Shown piece by piece: positions 1 through 6,501 of a DNA stretch of 8,009 bases. Each line of letters starts with the position of its first letter. Positions within the stretch are counted from its first letter, which is position 1. Where the stretch lies: the NCBI GenBank assembly GCA_016763595.1, contig JAESTN010000340.1:1-8009 (forward strand). Direction: 5' to 3'. The DNA comes from Flavobacteriaceae bacterium (GTDB lineage Bacteria > Bacteroidota > Bacteroidia > Flavobacteriales > Flavobacteriaceae). The notes beneath the pieces are model-generated. The model saw nothing but the letters and a program-made list of their open reading frames with translations. It was not told where the DNA came from and searched no databases. Position numbers and translations under genes: made by a program.

Positions 1-1
1 A

Positions 2-1576
2 AAACACATAGAGCAGACTAGCTTTATGGATCAAATATTTGCATTCTTGCCGTTTATAATCCTTATTGCTATTTGGTTGTTCTTTATGAAAAGAATGTCT
101 GGTGGTGGTGCTGGTGGCGGCGGTGGCCAGATATTTAACATTGGTAAATCTAAAGCTAAATTATTTGACAAAGACACTAAAGTAAAAACATCGTTTAAAG
201 ATGTTGCCGGTTTAGAAGGTGCTAAAGAAGAAGTGCAAGAAATTGTAGATTTCTTAAAAAACCCTGGAAAATACACTGCTTTAGGAGGTAAGATTCCAAA
301 AGGAGCCTTGTTAGTAGGATTACCTGGAACGGGTAAAACATTATTAGCAAAAGCTGTTGCTGGTGAAGCAGGCGTTCCATTTTTCTCCCTATCAGGTTCT
401 GATTTTGTAGAAATGTTTGTAGGTGTTGGTGCATCTCGTGTTAGAGACTTGTTTAAACAAGCAGCACAAAAATCTCCTTCAATAATTTTTATTGATGAAA
501 TTGATGCGATAGGTAGAGCTCGTGGGAAAAACAGCATGACAGGTGGTAATGATGAGCGTGAAAACACATTGAATCAATTATTAACAGAAATGGATGGTTT
601 TGGTACAGATACAAATGTAATTGTATTGGCAGCCACAAACCGTGCAGATGTTTTAGACAAAGCATTAATGCGTGCTGGTCGTTTTGACCGCCAAATCTAT
701 GTAGACCTACCAGATATTAACGAGCGTCAAGCAATTTTTGATGTTCACATTAAACCTTTAAAATTAGGGAATGATGTAAATATTGAATCTTTAGCACAAC
801 AAACACCTGGTTTTTCTGGTGCAGATATTGCAAATATGTGTAATGAAGCTGCCTTAATTGCGGCTAGAGTTGATAAAAAAGCAATTGAACATCAAGATTT
901 CCTAGATGCTGTTGATAGAATTGTTGGTGGTTTAGAAAAGAAAAACAAAGTGATAACTCCAAGAGAGAAAGAAACAATTGCTTTTCACGAAGCTGGTCAT
1001 GCAACTGTAAGCTGGATGTTAGAGCATGCTGCTCCATTGGTAAAAGTAACTATTGTTCCGAGAGGGCAATCTTTAGGTGCTGCCTGGTATTTACCAGCAG
1101 AAAGAATGATTGTTCAAACTGAGCAAATGTTAGACGAAATGTGTGCAACCCTAGGTGGTAGAGCTGCTGAGAAAGTTATTTTCAACAAAATTTCTACAGG
1201 AGCATTAAGTGATCTAGAAAAAGTTATGAAACAGGCAAGAGCCATGGTAACTGTGTATGGATTAAATGAAAAAGTTGGAAATATCACCTATTATGATTCT
1301 TCAGGAAATGATGCATTTGTAAAACCATACAGCGAACACACTGCTAAGATGATTGATGAAGAAATTTCTAAAATGATTGAAATTCAATATGTTAGAGCAG
1401 TTGAATTATTAGAAATTCATAAAGAAAAACTAACTGTACTGGCAAAATTACTTTTAGAAAAAGAAGTTATTTTTAAAGTAGATTTAGAGAAAGTATTTGG
1501 GAAAAGACCGTTTGAAGAAGAAAAAACAATAAGAAAAGCAAAAAAATCTGATACTGAAGAGAAAACTAAAGAATAG
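2..1576 (+). CDS. ftsH: ATP-dependent zinc metalloprotease FtsH (5' end truncated by window edge)
   Basis: Membrane-anchored AAA+ protease that extracts and degrades misfolded membrane proteins and short-lived regulators. The frame is open from base 2 through the ATG at base 26 with no stop, so that ATG is internal and the true start lies upstream. The first transmembrane helix and periplasmic domain are missing. Residues counted from that Met: second transmembrane helix about 4-21, Gly-rich linker 26-34, Walker A GLPGTGKT 98-105, pore motif FVG 131-133, Walker B IIFIDE 153-158, and an arginine-finger region near RAGRFDR 216-222. The zinc site HEAGH is at 321-325, and the likely third ligand is D396 in STGALSDLE. 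The C-terminal tail is Lys/Glu rich. All catalytic elements are present. Walker A has Leu where most FtsH have Pro (GPPGTGKT), which still fits GxxxxGKT. It is the first visible gene of the left operon, 27 bp before the LUD gene. Confidence 0.97.
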   Translation, partial: KHIEQTSFMDQIFAFLPFIILIAIWLFFMKRMSGGGAGGGGGQIFNIGKSKAKLFDKDTKVKTSFKDVAGLEGAKEEVQEIVDFLKNPGKYTALGGKIPKGALLVGLPGTGKTLLAKAVAGEAGVPFFSLSGSDFVEMFVGVGASRVRDLFKQAAQKSPSIIFIDEIDAIGRARGKNSMTGGNDERENTLNQLLTEMDGFGTDTNVIVLAATNRADVLDKALMRAGRFDRQIYVDLPDINERQAIFDVHIKPLKLGNDVNIESLAQQTPGFSGADIANMCNEAALIAARVDKKAIEHQDFLDAVDRIVGGLEKKNKVITPREKETIAFHEAGHATVSWMLEHAAPLVKVTIVPRGQSLGAAWYLPAERMIVQTEQMLDEMCATLGGRAAEKVIFNKISTGALSDLEKVMKQARAMVTVYGLNEKVGNITYYDSSGNDAFVKPYSEHTAKMIDEEISKMIEIQYVRAVELLEIHKEKLTVLAKLLLEKEVIFKVDLEKVFGKRPFEEEKTIRKAKKSDTEEKTKE

Positions 1577-1603
1577 TTTTTTATATTAATTTTTTATTTC
1601 AAA

Positions 1604-2194
1604 ATGAGTTTTTTTAAAAAAGTATTTAAAATATCCAACCAATCATCCAAAGAGAAGGCTACTAAAAAGCAAGAGGTTAACTTATCTCTGGATGATTCTT
1701 TTGTCCATTATTTCTTAGAAAAAGGCGGTAAATTTTTATACTGTACAAAGAATGAAGAAATTAAATCTCATCTAGAAAACATTATTCTAGAAAATGATTG
1801 GAAAGAATTAGTTTGTATTGATAAAAACGTAGCCAAATTAGCAAATAAAAAGAGCATCTCTATAAAAGAGGACATTAATTACTCTGCCCCTTTTCTAACA
1901 TCTTGCGAACATTTAATCGCTGACAACGGAGATATTTTATTTTCTTCAAACCAGTTAAGAAGCAAAAAAATCGCTTCCCTTTCTGAACACTTTATTGTTT
2001 TTGCAACTACTAGTCAACTAGTTAAAAATACAGGTGAAGGTTTAACCGGAATCAAAACCAATTTTAGAAAAAACATCCCTACTAATATTAGTGCCGTTAA
2101 AAATTACTCAATCAATAAAAAAGACGATAATTTCCTAAATTACGGCAACAGTAACTCAAAAAACTTATATTTGCTGCTATTCGAAGATTTATAG
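1604..2194 (+). CDS. LUD-domain protein (LutC/YkgG-like), function unknown
   Basis: A 196-residue protein resembling the LUD (lactate utilization) domain family, which includes LutC. The N-terminal 25 residues are basic and low in complexity. The domain-like part follows, with the hallmark region IADNGDILFSS at about 105-115, matching the family's 'gIAdTG-i' pattern, and the following hydrophobic strand HFIVFAT at 129-135. I see no Cys-rich iron-sulfur motif and no LutA/LutB partner next to it, so a lactate-oxidation role is not supported. It sits 27 bp after ftsH and one base before cdsA, so it is probably co-transcribed with both. From memory this gene order recurs in Bacteroidota, but its purpose there is not known to me. 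Family assignment is fairly secure; function is open. Confidence 0.8.
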   Translation: MSFFKKVFKISNQSSKEKATKKQEVNLSLDDSFVHYFLEKGGKFLYCTKNEEIKSHLENIILENDWKELVCIDKNVAKLANKKSISIKEDINYSAPFLTSCEHLIADNGDILFSSNQLRSKKIASLSEHFIVFATTSQLVKNTGEGLTGIKTNFRKNIPTNISAVKNYSINKKDDNFLNYGNSNSKNLYLLLFEDL

Positions 2195-2195
2195 T

Positions 2196-2996
2196 ATGCG
2201 CAACCTAATAACCAGATTAATCTCTGGCTTTGTTTATGTCTCTCTTTTCATATTCGCAACCCTTTTTGATGCAAAAAGCTACATTGCTATAACCGGTGTA
2301 TTTGCTGCAATTTGTATTTGGGAGTTTTCAAAAATTGTAAAATTAAAAAATATAATACCATATATTTTATTAGCTGCATCACTCTACTATTTCCCTTTTA
2401 AAGTACCAGAAAAAGTGCTGCTTTTTTTATTAATAGCAACCTTATTATGTGCCATCAGATTAATTTACAATCTGTATAATAAAACTCAGAATTACCCTTC
2501 TGCGAATATTGACAAGTTAGATTTAACAATTAGATATATCATTTTACCATTTAGTTTTTTAATTGCATTACCATTTGTATTTGGGGAATATCAACCAAAA
2601 ATTGTAATCTGTATCTTAATCTTTATTTGGGTTAATGATAGTTTTGCTTATTTAGTAGGTAAGAATTTTGGAAAAAGAAAGCTCTTTGAAAGCGTATCTC
2701 CTAAAAAAACCATTGAAGGCTTTATTGGAGGTTGGGTTTTTTCATTAATCGCTGCTTTTTTCATTTCTCAACAACATGATGATTCTAATATCAACTTGGT
2801 AGACTGGATTATAATCGCTTCAATCCTTTCCGTTTTTGGAACAATTGGTGACCTGATAGAATCAAAATTTAAACGACAAGCCAACGTAAAAGACAGCGAT
2901 ACAATTATGCCAGGACACGGAGGAATGTTAGACCGATTAGACAGCCTATTTTTTGCGGCCCCTTTTGTGTATTTATATTTATACTTTTTCATATAA
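2196..2996 (+). CDS. cdsA: Phosphatidate cytidylyltransferase (CDP-diacylglycerol synthase)
   Basis: Integral membrane enzyme making CDP-diacylglycerol from phosphatidic acid and CTP, the branch-point precursor of bacterial phospholipids. At 266 residues it has normal family length, with several hydrophobic helices spread along the chain. The C-terminal CDS signature (SxxKRxxxxKDxxxxxPGHGGxxDRxD) is complete at residues 223-249: SKFKR at 223-227, KD at 232-233, PGHGG at 239-243, DRLD at 246-249. The upstream conserved stretch WVNDSFAYLVGKNFGKRK (145-162), followed by SPKKTIEG, is also typical. The start lies one base after the LUD stop, which suggests translational coupling. psd follows 7 bp downstream, so CDP-diacylglycerol and phosphatidylethanolamine synthesis are linked. 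No PS synthase gene is present here. Confidence 0.97.
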   Translation: MRNLITRLISGFVYVSLFIFATLFDAKSYIAITGVFAAICIWEFSKIVKLKNIIPYILLAASLYYFPFKVPEKVLLFLLIATLLCAIRLIYNLYNKTQNYPSANIDKLDLTIRYIILPFSFLIALPFVFGEYQPKIVICILIFIWVNDSFAYLVGKNFGKRKLFESVSPKKTIEGFIGGWVFSLIAAFFISQQHDDSNINLVDWIIIASILSVFGTIGDLIESKFKRQANVKDSDTIMPGHGGMLDRLDSLFFAAPFVYLYLYFFI

Positions 2997-3003
2997 ACCC
3001 AGT

Positions 3004-3654
3004 ATGTTTCATAAAGAAGGATTTAATATCATAACTATTACTTCAATATTACTTGTTGCCGGAATTATTGTTGCAGATAATTTCCTAGAAACATATCTGC
3101 TTCAAAAAACTGTACAAATAGCACTAATAACAATATTCCTGATTGTTTTACAATTTTTTAGAAACCCCAAAAGAAACACTGTTTTAAACGAGCATCATAT
3201 TATAGCTCCAGTAGACGGAAAAGTAGTTGAAATTAAAGAGGTATACGAACCAGAATACTTTAAAGACCAAAGACTACAAGTTTCTTTTTTCACGTCTCCT
3301 ATCAATGTTCATGTTGTTAGATATGGATTAAGTGGTATCATCAAGTACAATAAATATCACCATAAAACACAAGTAGCTGTTGGGAATCCAAAAACAGCAA
3401 CAGACAATGGGAGAACAACAATTGTTATTGACTCACAAAAAATTGGAGAAGTAATGTACAGACAAATTACAGGAACATTTACAAAAAGAATTGTAAATTA
3501 CGCTATCGAAGGAAACACTGTTGTTCAAGGAGAAGATGCCGGATTTATAAAATTTGGTTCGAGAGTAGATTTATTTTTACCTTTAAACACCAAAATGAAT
3601 ATAAAAATTGGAGATCAAGTGAAAGGTGGAGAACAAATAGTTGCTAGTAAATAG
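3004..3654 (+). CDS. psd: Phosphatidylserine decarboxylase (short form, membrane-anchored)
   Basis: Converts phosphatidylserine to phosphatidylethanolamine using a pyruvoyl group made by self-cleavage. I chose the ATG at 3004 (216 residues) over an in-frame ATG at 2953, because the longer form overlaps the cdsA end by 44 bp and adds an atypical leader. Two hydrophobic helices lie at about 8-28 and 34-51, followed by FFRNPKR, the conserved APVDGKVV (about 70-77), the NVHVVRYGLSG region, and the C-terminal cleavage motif FGSR, with G185-S186 as the predicted cleavage pair (Ser codon at 3559). Residue 186 onward would form the small pyruvoyl alpha chain of about 31 residues. It matches the short class of bacterial Psd rather than the longer E. 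coli type. It sits 7 bp after cdsA and one base before the acyl-CoA-binding protein gene. Confidence 0.95.
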   Translation: MFHKEGFNIITITSILLVAGIIVADNFLETYLLQKTVQIALITIFLIVLQFFRNPKRNTVLNEHHIIAPVDGKVVEIKEVYEPEYFKDQRLQVSFFTSPINVHVVRYGLSGIIKYNKYHHKTQVAVGNPKTATDNGRTTIVIDSQKIGEVMYRQITGTFTKRIVNYAIEGNTVVQGEDAGFIKFGSRVDLFLPLNTKMNIKIGDQVKGGEQIVASK

Positions 3655-3655
3655 A

Positions 3656-3922
3656 ATGAACCAAACCTCTTTAGACATACAATTCAAAGAAGCTTACAAA
3701 GTGATTTCTCAGCTATCTCAAGATCAATTTGCACCAGATATAATGCTAAAACTATATGCTTATTACAAGCAAGCAACCTACGGAGATAACAATCCTGAAT
3801 ATATTGAGACTAACGAATTAGATCTTAGAAATAGATTTAAATTAAATGCATGGATTCAATTAAGAGGAATGTCTATAGATACTGCAAAAAAAGAATATAT
3901 AAAAATTGTAAATAATTTATAA
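3656..3922 (+). CDS. Acyl-CoA-binding protein (ACBP)
   Basis: Small cytosolic four-helix protein that binds long-chain acyl-CoA esters. The ATG at 3656 gives 88 residues, the usual ACBP length. The in-frame TTG at 3641 would overlap psd and is less likely. Family signatures visible: F10-K11-x-A-Y in helix 1, YYKQATYGD at 36-44 (the acyl-CoA binding core, Y37 and K38), and RFKLNAWIQLRGMSIDTAKKEYI (60-82), which carries the conserved AW, the LRGMS segment and a late Tyr (Y81). The usual acyl-CoA-contacting Lys before AW appears here as K62. It begins one base after the psd stop, so co-translation with phospholipid synthesis is likely. Stand-alone ACBP is common in eukaryotes and patchy in bacteria, but from memory it recurs in Bacteroidota. 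A role supplying or buffering acyl-CoA is inferred from context. Confidence 0.93.
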   Translation: MNQTSLDIQFKEAYKVISQLSQDQFAPDIMLKLYAYYKQATYGDNNPEYIETNELDLRNRFKLNAWIQLRGMSIDTAKKEYIKIVNNL

Positions 3923-3935
3923 ATCAACGTCAATC

Positions 3936-4556
3936 ATGAAAAAAATATTAATACTAACCTTAATTCTTGGAATCTCTTTTCAGTTTACTTCTTGTAAAAC
4001 AGAAAAGAAGAAAGAAGTAGAAGCTAAAAAAGAAGTTAAGGTGCATCCTTATTCTTTAAAAACAGCAAAAAACTCAATTGATTGGGTGGCTTATAAAACT
4101 ACAGACAAACTTCCTGTAAAAGGAAAGTTTAAAAAAATAACCATCACTAAAAACGGTGAAGGAAACACAACAAAAGAAGCAATTAACGGTGCTGAATTCT
4201 CAATTCCTGTGAGCAGTCTTTTTACTGCTGATGTAAGTAGAGATTTTAAATTGAAAAAGTTCTTCTTCGGATTTATGGACAACACAAAATTATTATCAGG
4301 AAAATTAACTTTAACTGATGATACAAATGGAATCGCGTCTATAACAATGAATGGAATTACTGCAGACTTGCCTTTTACATATACATTAGAAGGAAAGGAA
4401 TTCAAGTTAACTTCAACTATGAACTTAGACAATTGGAATGCTCAAAAAGCAGTTGAATCTTTAAATGTAGCTTGTAAAGACTTACACAAAGCTACAGATG
4501 GAGTTTCAAAAACATGGAGCGAAGTTGCCATCAATATTACTTCTGTTTTTCAATAA
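3936..4556 (+). CDS. YceI-like family lipoprotein
   Basis: A 206-residue exported lipoprotein with a YceI-like domain, a lipocalin-type beta barrel that binds isoprenoid-like lipids in characterised relatives. The signal peptide is clear: MKK, a hydrophobic core at residues 4-15, and a lipobox-like FTSC with Cys20 as the predicted lipidated residue. A Lys/Glu-rich tether (21-35) follows, then the domain from about 38 to the end, starting with the typical Y-x-L..NS-I-x-W-x-A-Y-K segment (HPYSLKTAKNSIDWVAYKTT). No strong acidic lipoprotein export signal follows the Cys, so surface exposure cannot be claimed. It lies 13 bp after the ACBP gene and is probably the last gene of the operon; a terminator follows 16 bases downstream. 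Ligand and function here are unknown. A lipid-related role would suit the neighbours, but that is inference. Confidence 0.88.
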   Translation: MKKILILTLILGISFQFTSCKTEKKKEVEAKKEVKVHPYSLKTAKNSIDWVAYKTTDKLPVKGKFKKITITKNGEGNTTKEAINGAEFSIPVSSLFTADVSRDFKLKKFFFGFMDNTKLLSGKLTLTDDTNGIASITMNGITADLPFTYTLEGKEFKLTSTMNLDNWNAQKAVESLNVACKDLHKATDGVSKTWSEVAINITSVFQ

Positions 4557-4572
4557 AACTATTTTAACGCAT

Positions 4573-4605
4573 AAAAAAAGCCTCACAGTTGTGAGGCTTT
4601 TTTTT
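4573..4605. terminator. Bidirectional rho-independent terminator between convergent operons
   Basis: A 7-bp perfect stem GCCTCAC (4580-4586) / GTGAGGC (4591-4597) with loop AGTT, flanked by seven A residues (4573-4579) and eight T residues (4598-4605). A/T pairing can lengthen the stem. Read on either strand it gives a GC-rich hairpin followed by a U tract, so it can end both the left operon (YceI stop at 4556) and the right operon. The minus-strand ACMSD stop codon (4604-4606) overlaps the T tract. Confidence 0.95.
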
Positions 4606-5689
4606 ATGATAATATCTTAGTAACTAAGTCTTTCTTTGCTTGCTCATCATTACCAAACAACCAACGTAAGGTATTGTCTTCCCAAATTTCATGGTATTCT
4701 TGTTCATTAATCAAGTTTCTTTCAATCGCTAAATCCAATATTTTTCCTGGGTATGAAGATTGCGCGTCATTTTCCATTTCTCCTAATGGATACGGATCGT
4801 CTAATCCCATAATTACTTGATTAGATCCTTGACGATCTATCATTAGTTTTAATGAATCTGTATCATGAACCAAGGTGTCAAAATAAATATTTGGATGCCC
4901 AACCGCTTTTCTAGGATGTGTTTTTCCTTTAAATAAATCTGGTCTCCCATCAAAACCCTGTATTCTTCTCCCTAAATTCATCTGTGCCAATTGACCTCCA
5001 TGTGCAAAACAAGTTCTGATATTAGGAAAACGCTCTTGCATTCCGTTCAGCGTATAAAAATGATAGGCATCACCACATTGTGCCAACATCCAAATTAAAT
5101 GAAAACGCCAATTTGTGTTTTCTAACTTGATCATTTTATCACCATCATACGGATGGATTTCAATTGCCAACTTATACTTGATTGCCAATTCTAAAATCGG
5201 ATCATTTTCTTGATCAAAAACACAACGCCATTGACCAATTGAGTCCATAAAATGCGTAGGCAAACACAGTACTTTTAATCCTAATTCTTCAACACAACGT
5301 TCTATTTCCCACAATGCCCCATGAATAAACCCCGGGTGGACCACAAATCCACAGGTAAATTTTGACGGATGATCATGTTGTATTTTTGCATTGAAATCAT
5401 TCTGAAAACGCAAGGCTTTTTTCATATCTTCCAAACGCAATCCGTTACCATACAATTGAGAAAGGTTCAATACCACAGCATGGTCCAAACGGTTTTTCTC
5501 CATCCACTCTAGCTTCTCGTCTAAAAAGAAACTTGAATCTGTTACTGGACGTTTCCATCCTTTCTGCAACATATGTTTACGCTCATCATCTACCCAAAAG
5601 ATTTCCTTCTCTTTCATAAACTTCGGAATCTGCTCTGGATAAGGCAATAAATGTGAATGTCCGTTTATTCTAAGTTTTCTTTTTGTCAT
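4604..5689 (-). CDS. nbaD: 2-amino-3-carboxymuconate-6-semialdehyde decarboxylase (ACMSD), amidohydrolase superfamily
   Basis: Zinc enzyme of the amidohydrolase superfamily that decarboxylates ACMS, the ring-opened product of 3-hydroxyanthranilate, to 2-aminomuconate semialdehyde. With the ATG at 5689 it has 361 residues. Expected metal and catalytic residues are present: H11 and H13 in NGHSH, H179 in EIHPYD, H230 in FAHGG, D297 in MGLDDPYPLG. Their spacing fits Pseudomonas fluorescens ACMSD (H9, H11, H177, H228, D294, from memory) with a shift of only two to three residues. R241/R242 in LGRRIQG are candidates for the Arg supplied across the dimer. A second in-frame ATG at 5701 adds four residues (MTEI), but it lies inside a 23-bp inverted repeat, so I prefer 5689. 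The start is not certain. It lies downstream of the 3-hydroxyanthranilate dioxygenase gene on the same strand, which supports the substrate. Its stop overlaps the terminator. Confidence 0.93.
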   Translation of the reverse strand: MTKRKLRINGHSHLLPYPEQIPKFMKEKEIFWVDDERKHMLQKGWKRPVTDSSFFLDEKLEWMEKNRLDHAVVLNLSQLYGNGLRLEDMKKALRFQNDFNAKIQHDHPSKFTCGFVVHPGFIHGALWEIERCVEELGLKVLCLPTHFMDSIGQWRCVFDQENDPILELAIKYKLAIEIHPYDGDKMIKLENTNWRFHLIWMLAQCGDAYHFYTLNGMQERFPNIRTCFAHGGQLAQMNLGRRIQGFDGRPDLFKGKTHPRKAVGHPNIYFDTLVHDTDSLKLMIDRQGSNQVIMGLDDPYPLGEMENDAQSSYPGKILDLAIERNLINEQEYHEIWEDNTLRWLFGNDEQAKKDLVTKILS

Positions 5690-5695
5690 TATTTC

Positions 5696-5775
5696 TGTCA
5701 TTCCTGTAAAAACAGGAATCTCATTTTAAAATAGTTAGTACTTAATAGTAGCTTCCTGTTTTTACAGGAATGACA
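5696..5775. repeat. Palindromic repeat pair (REP/BIME-like), perfect 23-bp inverted arms
   Basis: Bases 5696-5718 and 5753-5775 are perfect reverse complements (23 of 23), separated by a 34-bp AT-rich spacer. Each arm is itself a hairpin: ATTCCTGT-AAAA-ACAGGAAT at 5700-5719 (8-bp stem), and TTCCTGT-TTTT-ACAGGAA at 5753-5770 (7-bp stem). The outer motif TGTCATTCCTG...CAGGAAT resembles dispersed intergenic elements I recall from many bacteria ('TGTCATTCC-xx-GGAAT'). The element fills nearly all of the gap between the dioxygenase and ACMSD genes and reaches the alternative ACMSD start at 5699-5701. It could affect mRNA processing or stability within the operon, but the sequence shows only structure. 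Confidence 0.85.
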
Positions 5776-5779
5776 CATA

Positions 5780-6307
5780 TTATACTTTTTTTGGTGCTTC
5801 CATAACAGTTGCACAATTAGAACAAGTACATTTTTGTGTGTCAGAATAGTATTTGTCAAATATAATTGGCATATCTGTTTCAATATTATCCAACGCAAAA
5901 GGCTCTCTGTACAATTGATTTCCACAATTTTCACAATACCATTCTAAGGCATCTAACATTCCTTCAGAACGCGGATATTCTATTACCAAACCAACAGTAT
6001 TTGCTTTTCGCTGTGGCGAATGAGGTACTTTGGCTGGCAATAAATAAATATCTCCTTCATTAATTTCTACATCTTGCTGGTTTCCGTCATAATCAATAAT
6101 TTTCAACACCATGTCGCCTTCTACTTGGTAAAAGAATTCTGGAGTTTCATTATAATGGTAATCTTTTCTTCTATTGGGTCCACCAACAACCATCACAATA
6201 AATTCTCCATCTTTCCAAACACATTTATTCCCAACAGGTGGTTTTAGCAAATGACGATTTTCATCAATCCATTTTTTAAAATTTAAAGGCGATACTAATT
6301 TGCTCAT
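5780..6307 (-). CDS. nbaC: 3-hydroxyanthranilate 3,4-dioxygenase
   Basis: Fe(II) cupin dioxygenase that opens the ring of 3-hydroxyanthranilate to ACMS, the substrate of the next gene product. At 175 residues it matches the bacterial type. Cupin residues: R47, H51 and E57 in the segment GGPNRRKDYHYNETPE, H96 in VPHSP, and substrate-contact candidates R100 and E110. H51, E57 and H96 would be the iron ligands. The C-terminal extension carries two CxxC pairs, C125-C128 (CENC) and C162-C165 (CSNC), forming the second, rubredoxin-like iron site of bacterial enzymes; an extra Cys is at 160. Numbering agrees closely with the Cupriavidus metallidurans enzyme as I recall it. The ATG at 6307 gives a standard N-terminus. 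It lies between a composite repeat upstream and a palindromic repeat pair downstream, in line with ACMSD, so function is well supported by both residues and context. Confidence 0.96.
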   Translation of the reverse strand: MSKLVSPLNFKKWIDENRHLLKPPVGNKCVWKDGEFIVMVVGGPNRRKDYHYNETPEFFYQVEGDMVLKIIDYDGNQQDVEINEGDIYLLPAKVPHSPQRKANTVGLVIEYPRSEGMLDALEWYCENCGNQLYREPFALDNIETDMPIIFDKYYSDTQKCTCSNCATVMEAPKKV

Positions 6308-6322
6308 GATTTTATTTTTTAG

Positions 6323-6486
6323 GCGTTCCCTAAAGGTCGGGCTTTTTGCTTTATCTTTTTATGGTCATTGCAAAGAACGTTTTGCTCTTTCTGTGGCAAT
6401 CTCAAATTTACAGAGAGATTACTTCGCTTTACTCGAAATGACGTTTTCTTAACTCATAAAAAGGATGTCGCTTCAATCCCTAACGC
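6323..6486. repeat. Nested composite inverted repeat filling the SDR-dioxygenase gap
   Basis: The outer element is bounded by GCGTT (6323-6327) and AACGC (6482-6486), with a perfect 9-bp internal pair CTTTTTATG (6355-6363) / CATAAAAAG (6455-6463). Between these lies a second element bounded by GTCATT (6364-6369) and AATGAC (6437-6442), with inner pair AATCTC (6398-6403) / GAGATT (6415-6420). Its left half can fold (ATTGC/GCAAT plus AAAGA/TCTTT), and its right half has TTCG/CGAA (6423-6426 / 6434-6437). The style 'GTCATTGC...GCAATCTC' and 'GCGTTCCCTAAAGG...CAATCCCTAACGC' resembles dispersed intergenic repeats I recall from flavobacterial genomes. No coding potential is evident in this 194-bp gap. 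The structure is seen directly; mobility or copy number is not. Confidence 0.7.
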
Positions 6487-6501
6487 GAGATTTTGTTAAA
6501 T

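Noticed and set aside
31..567. 178-residue minus-strand reading frame opposite ftsH
   Set aside because: It lies fully antisense to strongly conserved FtsH coding sequence and has no recognisable domain.
26..1576. A short FtsH of 516 residues starting at the ATG at base 26
   Set aside because: The frame is open upstream to base 2, and the 516-residue form would lack the first transmembrane helix and periplasmic domain. The window edge, not a real truncation, explains it.
2953..3654. Longer Psd starting at 2953
   Set aside because: It would overlap the cdsA C-terminus by 44 bp and add a leader not seen in the family. The ATG at 3004 gives a normal Psd N-terminus with a 7-bp gap.
3641..3922. 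ACBP starting at TTG 3641
   Set aside because: It overlaps psd, while ATG 3656 gives the typical 88 residues with no overlap.
5696..5775. Insertion sequence or MITE with target-site duplication
   Set aside because: The arms are perfect inverted repeats, but I find no flanking direct duplication: bases just outside (C at 5695, C at 5776, then diverging) do not form a convincing duplication. A REP/BIME-like label is safer.
5698..5934. 78-residue minus-strand frame spanning the palindromic pair and dioxygenase 3' end
   Set aside because: It overlaps the dioxygenase C-terminus out of frame and runs through the repeat; no family resemblance.
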